Part shown: in pieces, positions 1 through 5,245 of the stretch | Layout: the number at the start of each line of letters is the position of its first letter | Numbering within the stretch: position 1 is the first letter of the stretch | From: an uncultured Odoribacter sp. | GTDB taxonomy: Bacteria > Bacteroidota > Bacteroidia > Bacteroidales > Marinifilaceae | Assembly: GCA_905204385.1 (NCBI GenBank) | Contig: CAJKZL010000265.1 | Location: 1 to 5,245 of the forward strand | Reading direction: 5' to 3' | DNA: 5,245 nt | Program-made: the position numbers and the translations under genes | The notes under the pieces: generated by a model | The model's input: the letters and a program-made list of their open reading frames with translations, nothing else | What the model was told of the DNA's origin: nothing | Database searches by the model: none

Positions 1-1053
1 TGGCCGCAAAAACTGACCTATACATTACTACCTGAAGCTGCCGGTAAACCTGAACTGAGCGTTATGGTGGAATTTTCCCCGGAAGATTCTGTAAAGTCGG
101 TGGAGGTGGCTGAACCGATAGGTGTCATTTTGCCGAATACGGACGGCCGGGGATACGGCTGTTTTGTTTTGGATGACATATCGGCCCGGTATTGCCTGCA
201 ACAAGTGGAGAAATGTGAAGATCCCGTGACACGTTTGTCGTTGATCCTGACTTTGTATGAGAATCAGTCGAGGGGGCGGGTTGCTCCCGGTGATTTTGTC
301 CGTACAGCCTTAAGGGTGGCGGAAAGTGAAACAGAGCCTCTCCTTGTGTCGATGATCATCGGACAAGTGAAAAATGTGTATATGCGGAAACTATTGAAAC
401 AGCAACCGGAAGTTGAGTTGGCTTTGCAACAATTATGTTGGAAATTCGGGGATATGAAGCACCGGCAACTGGTTTTCAGGGCTTTGCTGGAGATATGGAC
501 CTTACCGGAGATTTCGGAAGAGATATACCGGATCTGGAAGATGCAGCAATTGTTTCAGGGATTCCCATTAGGCGAAACCGATTATATGAAAATGGCTTAT
601 GAACTGGCTATCCGTTATCCGGAACGGTATCAGGAGATCGTGGAAAAGCAAACGGAGATGATTGCTAATCCGGACCGGAAAAAAGAGTTTCGGTTTGTCG
701 CCCGGTCTGTACATCCTGATGCTCAGGTTAGGGATTCCTTGTTTCAGGCTTTGATGAAACCTGAGAACCGACGTATAGAACCCTGGACAGCACAAGTTAT
801 TTATTATCTGAACCATCCTTTACGCCAACCGGCATCGGTGAAATACATTTTGCCGGCTTTGGAGGAACTACAGGAAATACAGCGAACCGGAGATATCTTT
901 TTCCCGAAAAATTGGATCGAGGCTACGTTAAAAGGGCATAACAGTCCGGAAGCGGCAAAGGTGGTGAAATTTTTTCTGGAAAAACATCCGGATTATCCGC
1001 CGCTCTTAAAGAATAAAATTCTCCAGAGCGCAGATCACTTGATATGCCATTAA
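1..1053 (+). CDS. M1-family aminopeptidase, C-terminal part (5' end outside window)
   Basis: The frame is open from the first base to the TAA at 1051-1053, giving 350 residues. The ATG at 64 is almost certainly internal, because the preceding codons (WPQKLTYTLLPEA...) continue the same beta-sandwich-like segment. The stretch ILPNTDGRGYGCFVLDD, about residues 44-60, resembles the linker of M1 zinc aminopeptidases just before their C-terminal domain. The remaining ~290 residues are rich in amphipathic helices, as in the HEAT-like ERAP1_C domain that closes over the active site. The catalytic GAMEN and HEXXH motifs would lie upstream and cannot be checked. From family knowledge, these enzymes remove N-terminal residues from peptides. 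The gene converges on the mmd operon, so it is not part of that operon. No strong terminator is seen on its own strand. Family assignment is by remembered similarity; it could be an M1-like protein that lacks activity. Confidence 0.75.
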   Translation, partial: WPQKLTYTLLPEAAGKPELSVMVEFSPEDSVKSVEVAEPIGVILPNTDGRGYGCFVLDDISARYCLQQVEKCEDPVTRLSLILTLYENQSRGRVAPGDFVRTALRVAESETEPLLVSMIIGQVKNVYMRKLLKQQPEVELALQQLCWKFGDMKHRQLVFRALLEIWTLPEISEEIYRIWKMQQLFQGFPLGETDYMKMAYELAIRYPERYQEIVEKQTEMIANPDRKKEFRFVARSVHPDAQVRDSLFQALMKPENRRIEPWTAQVIYYLNHPLRQPASVKYILPALEELQEIQRTGDIFFPKNWIEATLKGHNSPEAAKVVKFFLEKHPDYPPLLKNKILQSADHLICH

Positions 1054-1135
1054 AATGTCTAAAAGGACAAAAGAGCAGTGTCAGCCTGGTAAGCAGAAAA
1101 AAGAAATGCAGGAAACAGGGAGAACAAAATAAGAG

Positions 1136-1163
1136 CCGACCGAAAAGTAAAATTTCCGGTCGG
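1136..1163 (-). terminator. Probable intrinsic terminator of the mmd operon
   Basis: CCGACCG at 1136-1142 and CGGTCGG at 1157-1163 are a perfect 7-bp inverted repeat around a 14-base AT-rich loop. Read on the minus strand, the stem begins about 30 bases after the mmdB stop and is followed by CTCTTATTTTGTTCT (1135-1121), a T-rich though interrupted tail. On the plus strand the stem is followed by CTCCCC, so it is a poor terminator for the M1 gene. The short stem and imperfect U-tract limit confidence. Confidence 0.6.
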
Positions 1164-1192
1164 TCTCCCCGATATCATGGATAATACGGATA

Positions 1193-2461
1193 TTATCCTA
1201 AGAATGAAAGCAGTATACCTGCTGCGACCGCTGAACCGATCACTCCGGCTACATTCGGTCCCATAGCATGCATCAGCAAGAAATTGCCAGGATTGGCTTC
1301 CTGTCCGACGGTTTGGGAAACCCGGGCCGCCATAGGCACTGCGGAAACTCCTGCCGAGCCGATCAACGGATTGATCTTGTTCTTGGTGAAGAGATTCATG
1401 AATTTAGCCAACAATACTCCACCTGCCGAACCGATGGCAAAGGCCAGCACACCGATTAAGAGGATGGCCAGTGTTTGATAGTTCAGGAAGGCTGCTGCGG
1501 TGGTCGTGGCTCCGACGGAGATCCCCAGGAAGATGGTGGTGATGTTCATCAGTTCGTTCTGGACCGTCTTGCTCAGTCGTTCGACAACGCCGCATTCGCG
1601 CATCAGGTTGCCGAGCATCAAACAGCCGATCAAAGGAGCTGCCGAGGGCAACAATAAAGATACGAATACAGTAACGATGATCGGGAAAACGATCTTTTCC
1701 GTTTTGGACACTTTACGGAGTTGTTTCATGACAATCTCGCGTTCTTTTTTGGTGGTCAGCATCTTCATGATCGGAGGCTGAATGACGGGAACCAGCGCCA
1801 TATAGGAGTAGGCTGCCACGGCGATAGGGCCGAGCAAACCCGGAGCCAGTTTGGATGTCAGGTAAATGGCCGTAGGGCCGTCTGCACCGCCGATGATGGC
1901 GATGGATCCGGCTTCCGGATAGGTGAACCGAAGTCCCAGAGCGCCCAGGAAGGTGACAAAGATACCCAGCTGTGCGGCGGCACCCAGCAGAAAGCTCTTG
2001 GGATTTGCCAACAGGGGACCGAAATCGGTCATTGCCCCCACTCCGATGAAAATGATACAAGGATAGATTCCCAGTTTTACTCCGATATAGATGTAATCCA
2101 GCAATCCGACATTATTGGCATTGGCAAAATCGGGCCAGTGGATATGTCCGCCTTCGAACAATTCGGGATGATAGAGTCCTGCTCCCGGCAGGTTGGTCAA
2201 CAGCATACCGAAAGCTATGGGCAATAGCAATAAAGGTTCGAATTTTTTTACGATAGCCAAGTAAAATAGAATACAAGCCACACCGATCATCACCAGACAT
2301 AACCAGTTTCCATCCACGAGACGGGCAAATCCGGTGTCGTTTAAGAACTTGTCGATACTTTCTCCCAGACCGGCCTCCTGCGCACTGGCTGCAAAAGGAG
2401 CGATGAAAAGTCCCAGAAAAGCGGCAAGTTTAAAGATATAGTTCTTAATTTGTTTCTTTAT
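1193..2461 (-). CDS. mmdB: Na+-transporting methylmalonyl-CoA/oxaloacetate decarboxylase, beta subunit
   Basis: This integral membrane subunit decarboxylates carboxybiotin on the gamma subunit and couples that to Na+ export. The sequence has many hydrophobic segments and the family signatures [33 protein letters not shown] and [18 protein letters not shown]. The Asp in GGADG and the second Tyr in AAYSY have the same 26-residue spacing as Asp203 and Tyr229 of the Klebsiella OadB beta subunit, so the transport core looks intact. The stop is TAA at 1195-1193. The start is a problem: the first standard start in frame is a GTG at 2317, but family-like sequence continues upstream through FARL, LNDTGF and a signal-peptide-like stretch ([20 protein letters not shown]). 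The frame is open back to the stop codon of the biotin carrier gene (2482-2480), with no ATG, GTG or TTG. I place the start at ATA (2461-2459), giving 422 residues that would begin [13 protein letters not shown] at 2449-2447 (418 residues) is equally possible. An automatic caller would probably choose the GTG at 2317 (374 residues), which loses the N-terminal segment. It is the last gene of the operon. Confidence 0.9.
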   Translation of the reverse strand: MKKQIKNYIFKLAAFLGLFIAPFAASAQEAGLGESIDKFLNDTGFARLVDGNWLCLVMIGVACILFYLAIVKKFEPLLLLPIAFGMLLTNLPGAGLYHPELFEGGHIHWPDFANANNVGLLDYIYIGVKLGIYPCIIFIGVGAMTDFGPLLANPKSFLLGAAAQLGIFVTFLGALGLRFTYPEAGSIAIIGGADGPTAIYLTSKLAPGLLGPIAVAAYSYMALVPVIQPPIMKMLTTKKEREIVMKQLRKVSKTEKIVFPIIVTVFVSLLLPSAAPLIGCLMLGNLMRECGVVERLSKTVQNELMNITTIFLGISVGATTTAAAFLNYQTLAILLIGVLAFAIGSAGGVLLAKFMNLFTKNKINPLIGSAGVSAVPMAARVSQTVGQEANPGNFLLMHAMGPNVAGVIGSAVAAGILLSFLG

Positions 2462-2479
2462 TAACAGTTTTTCGATGAG

Positions 2480-2902
2480 TTATTGCTGAGCAATCAGCTT
2501 ATCGTCCTGTGAAACCGTTTGACCGGGAGACACATGGATGGCTTTCACCTGTCCGTCTTTGTTGGCCATGATAGTGTTTTCCTTTTTCTTGGCTTCCATC
2601 ACGTTAAGAGTGTCGCCACGCTTAACATTGTCACCCACTTTGACGTTGATGGTCATGATGGTTCCCGGTAGGGGAGCTTTCACGCTGTTTACGGACGAAG
2701 CTGCAGCAGGGGGCGTCACATGAACCTGGGGCGTACCCGGCGTTGAAGCCTTACGGGTAACAGGAGGGGTTACCGTGTTTTTAGCTTCATAGCTCACATC
2801 GTAAGCTATCCCGTTAACTTCTACATTTGCTTTGTTATGGTCCGTTACGTTCACCGAGACGTCGTAATCGTGTAAGTCGATTGTGATTATAAATTTATTC
2901 AT
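2480..2902 (-). CDS. mmdC: Biotin carboxyl carrier (gamma) subunit with altered biotinylation motif
   Basis: This 140-residue protein should carry the biotin arm that moves carboxyl groups from MmdA to MmdB. Residues 1-40 form a small N-terminal domain (MNKFIITIDLHDYDVSVNV..., VEVNGIAYDV). Residues 41-73 are a Pro/Thr/Ala-rich flexible linker, and residues 74-140 are the biotinyl domain (KAPLPGTI, VKVGDNVKRGDTL, DGQVKAIHVSPGQTV). The expected EAMKMEN motif reads EAKKKEN (residues 103-109). The central Lys106 sits 34 residues from the C-terminus, as is normal for a biotinyl lysine, but both flanking methionines are lysine. The residue after Leu99 is Asn, where a hydrophobic residue or Cys is usual. 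The start is the ATG at 2902-2900, 12 bases after the delta gene stop, with only AT-rich sequence upstream. The stop codon lies in the same frame as mmdB, about 18 bases before the ATA candidate start. The family is clear; whether it is biotinylated is in doubt. Confidence 0.92.
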   Translation of the reverse strand: MNKFIITIDLHDYDVSVNVTDHNKANVEVNGIAYDVSYEAKNTVTPPVTRKASTPGTPQVHVTPPAAASSVNSVKAPLPGTIMTINVKVGDNVKRGDTLNVMEAKKKENTIMANKDGQVKAIHVSPGQTVSQDDKLIAQQ

Positions 2903-2914
2903 AGAATTAATAGT

Positions 2915-3262
2915 TTACTTAATGGTAGAGTTTCTCATGCTGTAAATTTTGGAACTCCATGGGGAATACCTTCTTTCGACTTCTTCGATGGTGATGACAT
3001 GGGGTTCTTCGTCGTGAGCGTCGAAATACAGGTGCATCGCCATCGCTATCGCGGCCTGTTCGTGCGGGGTGGGGGGTGCGTCGGTAGTGGTTTCCACGGC
3101 ATTGTTTGCAGGCGTGGTTTTGGCGCTGCCCTTCACCGCATTGATAATTTTCGTTTGCAGGCCGATGATCCAGATCAAAACGATCAGCAGCAGGAATACT
3201 GTTCCGATCCCCATACCTGTAACTAAGAGCGCGAAGCCCCAGTCAATAGCTAACATGGTCAT
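2915..3262 (-). CDS. mmdD: Decarboxylase delta subunit (OadG/MmdD-like membrane anchor)
   Basis: The gene encodes a 115-residue protein with one strong N-terminal membrane segment (about residues 7-37, GFALLVTGMGIGTVFLLLIV onward). A Thr/Pro/Ala-rich linker follows (about 48-66), then a cytoplasmic part (HEQAAIAMAMHLYFDAHDEE) and the tail ITIEEVERRYSPWSSKIYSM. Small single-span OadG-type subunits hold the alpha and gamma subunits on the membrane beta subunit. The RYSPWSSKIY tail is typical of Bacteroidales versions as I remember them. Its place between the alpha and gamma genes supports the call. The ATG at 3262-3260 lies 9 bases after the mmdA stop; a second ATG at 3256-3254 (MLAIDWGF) is an equally good start. 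No internal stop or odd residue is seen. The symbol rests on context, since these small subunits diverge fast. Confidence 0.87.
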   Translation of the reverse strand: MTMLAIDWGFALLVTGMGIGTVFLLLIVLIWIIGLQTKIINAVKGSAKTTPANNAVETTTDAPPTPHEQAAIAMAMHLYFDAHDEEPHVITIEEVERRYSPWSSKIYSMRNSTIK

Positions 3263-3271
3263 ACATTTGAA

Positions 3272-4704
3272 TTATAAAGGTATATTAGAATGTTTCTTCA
3301 TCGGATTGGTCACGCGTTTTGTCTGCAAGGACTGGAAAGCGCGGATGACACGGAACCGGGTATTACGAGGCTCGATCACATCGTCGATGTAGCCGTAAGA
3401 GGCTGCTTTGTATGGATTGGCGAAAGCAGTGTTGTATTCTGCTTCTTTTTCCGCGATGAATTTTGCCTTTTCCTCCTGATCGTTGATAGCGGCTACTTCC
3501 TTGCCGTATTGGCGCCTTTGGCTCCCATCACGGCGAGCTGAGCCGTAGGCCATGCGTAGTTGAAGTCGCCACGGAGTTGCTTGCAGGACATCACGTCGTG
3601 AGCGCCGCCGTAGGATTTGCGTAAGGTGACGGTCACCTTGGGAACGGTGGCTTCGCCGTAGGCAAACATCAGTTTCGCACCGTGAGTGATGATGCCGCCG
3701 TATTCCTGTACGCGTCCCGGCAAGAATCCCGGTACGTCTACCAGCGTCAGGATGGGGATGTTGAAGCAGTCGCAGAAACGTACGAAACGTGCAGCCTTGC
3801 GGGAGGATTCGATATCGAGCACTCCGGCATAGAAGCTGGGCTGGTTGGCGATTACTCCGACAGAACGTCCTCCCATGCGGCAGAAGCCGACGATGATGTT
3901 GCGGGCATAGCGTTTGTGAACTTCCAGGAATTTGCCGTTGTCTACGATAGCTTCGATAACGTCCAGCATATTGTAGGGAAGATTGGGATTAACCGGAATC
4001 AGGCTGTTCAGTTTATCTTCGAGACGGTCGATGGGGTCGTTGCACGACATCATCGGTGCCTCTTCAAGGTTATTGGAGGGCAGATAGGACAGCAGGTCGC
4101 GGATGAGGGTGATTCCTTCTTCTTCGTTTTCCACCATGAAATCAGATACGCCGGATTTGCTGGAATGCACTTCTGCGCCGCCTAATTCTTCGGTGGTGAT
4201 ATCCTCGCCCGTCACGGTCTTCACTACTTTGGGGCCGGTGACAAACATATAGGATGTTTGGTCGGTCATGATGATGAAATCGGTCAGCGCAGGAGAATAT
4301 ACCGCACCGCCGGCACAGGGACCGAAAATGGCTGAGATCTGCGGGATCACTCCGGATGCAAGGATATTGCGTTCGAAGATTTCCGCATAGCCGGCCAGTG
4401 AATTCACCCCTTCCTGAATACGGGCACCTCCTGAGTCGTTCAAGCCGATGATGGGTGCTCCTACAGTCATTGCTTTGTCCATCACTTTACAGATTTTCTG
4501 AGCCAGCATTTCGGACAATGCACCTCCGAAAACGGTGAAATCCTTAGCGAAATCAATATCGTTGCGGCCGTTGATCGTGCCCTGTCCGGTGACAACGCCG
4601 TCGCCGAGGAATATCGTTTTTTCCATGCCGAAGTTGCTGCAGCGGTGAGTGACGAACATGTCGAATTCTTCGAAGCTGCCTTCGTCGAGCAGCAGGTCGA
4701 TGCG
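3272..4704 (-). pseudogene. mmdA: Methylmalonyl-CoA decarboxylase alpha (carboxyltransferase) subunit, 5'-truncated and frameshifted
   Basis: The intact protein (about 515 residues) transfers the carboxyl group from (S)-methylmalonyl-CoA to biotin. Here 476 codons remain in two frames. The first frame begins [15 protein letters not shown] and includes [45 protein letters not shown] and VDVPGFLPG, the crotonase-fold carboxyltransferase signatures. After VMGAKGA (ending at 3511) the frame runs into NTARK and a TAG at 3495-3493. The true C-terminus resumes at 3508 in another frame with [17 protein letters not shown] and ends at KKHSNIPL, TAA at 3274-3272. Relatives have four residues (like VEVL) between GA and Y; here only two bases, 3509-3510, remain, a net loss of 10 bases. 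At the 5' end homology extends past the ATG at 4659 to Arg at 4704-4702. It then stops abruptly at an in-frame TAA (4707-4705) where the usual RER would continue, so about 35-40 N-terminal residues are missing. Its closeness to the delta gene (9 bases) shows it is the operon's first gene. Without resequencing I cannot tell a true pseudogene from assembly error. Confidence 0.85.
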
Positions 4705-4708
4705 TTAG
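4702..4708. other. Probable chimeric junction or rearrangement breakpoint
   Basis: Minus-strand MmdA homology is strong up to the Arg codon at 4704-4702 and vanishes in the next codon, which is TAA. From here rightward the sequence makes sense only on the plus strand, as the end of one gene and the start of a pyridoxamine kinase gene, with different codon use. The operon's promoter and the mmdA start are absent. There is no IS end, integrase gene, tRNA gene or target-site repeat near the breakpoint, so a misassembly or library chimera is the simplest explanation. Confidence 0.75.
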
Positions 4709-4797
4709 AGGGCGGTGAGTTACCCTTACGCATGATGCTAATCGATGCGCATCTGACCGCAGACGAGCTTGCGGACATCATAATGAAAAGCGAGTGA
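4705..4797 (+). CDS. C-terminal remnant of an unrecognised protein, upstream of the pyridoxamine kinase gene
   Basis: Thirty codons ending in TGA at 4795-4797 read LEGGELPLRMMLIDAHLTADELADIIMKSE. The composition is protein-like, with an amphipathic helix (TADELADIIMKSE). The stop is five bases before the kinase ATG, as expected for two genes of one operon. The frame stays open further left, but there it is antisense to mmdA, so the real gene must start beyond the breakpoint. I do not recognise the family. The fragment is too short to be sure it is coding. Confidence 0.4.
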   Translation, partial: LEGGELPLRMMLIDAHLTADELADIIMKSE

Positions 4798-4802
4798 TAC
4801 AC

Positions 4803-5245
4803 ATGGAGAGACTCAAAAGGGCTGCTGCCATACATGATATTTCGGGCTTCGGTAAATGCTCGCTGACAGTTGCCCTGCCGATAATCTCAGCCATGGGCAT
4901 TGAGGTTTCGGTCATACCGACCGCCGTGCTATCGACGCACACGGGCGGGTTCACGGGCTTCACCTACCGCGACCTCACGGGCGACATGCGCCCGCTCGCG
5001 GAGCATTGGAAGAGCCTCGGAATAAAATTTGACGCGATATACAGCGGCTTTCTCGGCTCAGTCGAGCAGATAGACATAGTGACCGATTTTATAGATGATT
5101 TCAAAGAGAAAGGCACGGTCGTGCTCGGCGACCCCGCGATGGCGGACGGCGGGAAGATGTATACGGTGTTTGACATGGACTTCGCAAAGCAAATGACGCG
5201 CCTTTGCGCCAAGGCGGACATAATCGTTCCGAACTTCACGGAGGC
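4803..5245 (+). CDS. Pyridoxamine/pyridoxal kinase, N-terminal half (runs off window end)
   Basis: From the ATG at 4803 the frame is open to the window end, giving 147 codons of an expected ~280. The product resembles PdxK/PdxY-type pyridoxamine kinases of the ribokinase superfamily, which phosphorylate pyridoxal, pyridoxamine or pyridoxine with ATP in the vitamin B6 salvage pathway. Signatures seen are AAIHDISGFGKCSLTVALP (residues 7-25, substrate-site Ser and Gly-rich turn), VLSTHTGGFTGFTYRDLT, YSGFLGS (family form TGYLGS), GDPAMADGGKMY (family form DPVMxDxGxLY) and IVPNFTEA near the window end (family form PNLTEA). The anion-hole GxGD motif near the C-terminus lies outside the window. The start fits the family's usual N-terminus. 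The upstream sequence AAAAGCGAGTGATACAC gives only a weak Shine-Dalgarno match. Ile is ATA in most cases, with frequent GCG, ACG and CTC, unlike the mmd genes. This suggests a Firmicutes-type source. Confidence 0.88.
   Translation, partial: MERLKRAAAIHDISGFGKCSLTVALPIISAMGIEVSVIPTAVLSTHTGGFTGFTYRDLTGDMRPLAEHWKSLGIKFDAIYSGFLGSVEQIDIVTDFIDDFKEKGTVVLGDPAMADGGKMYTVFDMDFAKQMTRLCAKADIIVPNFTE

Noticed and set aside
1055..1132. A 25-codon open frame, MSKRTKEQCQPGKQKKEMQETGRTK, starting two bases after the M1 gene stop codon
   Set aside because: It has no clear ribosome binding site and no recognisable family. Its Lys/Gln-rich content follows from the A-rich intergenic DNA.
1721..2227. Long plus-strand open frame of 168 codons opposite mmdB
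   Set aside because: It is antisense to a clearly conserved membrane protein gene, has low-complexity His/Gln/Gly content and no family resemblance.
2315..2317. GTG as the start of mmdB
   Set aside because: The frame upstream encodes 44-48 further residues with a signal-peptide-like hydrophobic stretch and family-like sequence, so this GTG is most likely an internal Val codon.
3682..4185. Long plus-strand open frame of 167 codons opposite mmdA
   Set aside because: It is antisense to conserved carboxyltransferase sequence; its openness follows from the codon bias of the sense strand.
4612..4797. One continuous plus-strand frame crossing the junction (…[24 protein letters not shown]…)
   Set aside because: Left of 4705 it is exactly antisense to conserved MmdA codons, and antisense frames of such genes are often open by chance. 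Only the part right of the junction is plausible coding sequence.
4482..5239. Three Ser- or Pro-rich minus-strand frames across and right of the junction
   Set aside because: They overlap the well-supported pyridoxamine kinase gene or mmdA and show no domain-like sequence.

Overview
The window looks like two pieces of DNA from different organisms joined at about position 4705. The left 4.7 kb resembles a gut-type Bacteroidales genome. The protein sequences of its methylmalonyl-CoA/oxaloacetate decarboxylase genes match that group, for example the ERRYSPWSSKIY tail of the delta subunit. The ribosome binding sites are weak and AT-rich, and isoleucine codons are mostly ATC. The right 0.54 kb uses ATA for most isoleucines and many GCG, ACG and CTC codons. 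It encodes a Firmicutes/Clostridia-like pyridoxamine kinase. No genus can be named from the sequence alone.

Layout: (1) 1-1053, plus strand: 3' part of an M1-family (aminopeptidase N-like) metallopeptidase whose catalytic domain lies outside the window. (2) 1054-1192: convergent intergenic gap with a stem-loop that fits a terminator for the minus-strand operon. (3) 4704-1193, minus strand: a tightly packed operon in the order mmdA (carboxyltransferase alpha), delta/OadG-like membrane anchor, gamma/biotin carrier, beta (Na+-pumping membrane decarboxylase). (4) About 4705-5245, plus strand: the last codons of an unrecognised gene, then the 5' half of a pyridoxamine kinase gene.

In a working operon, MmdA would move CO2 from (S)-methylmalonyl-CoA to biotin on the gamma subunit. 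The delta subunit would hold the complex together at the membrane. The beta subunit would decarboxylate carboxybiotin and export Na+. In Bacteroidales this fits the succinate-to-propionate route.

The main interest is damage. mmdA is cut off at its 5' end by the junction and also carries an internal frameshift equal to about 10 missing bases. The gamma subunit has AKKK where the biotinylation motif AMKM is expected. mmdB has no ATG, GTG or TTG start at the expected place. Either this operon copy is decaying, or the contig is a low-quality or mixed-strain assembly. The evidence for a chimeric join at the right end makes assembly error a serious explanation for at least some of these. I see no convincing new biological system.
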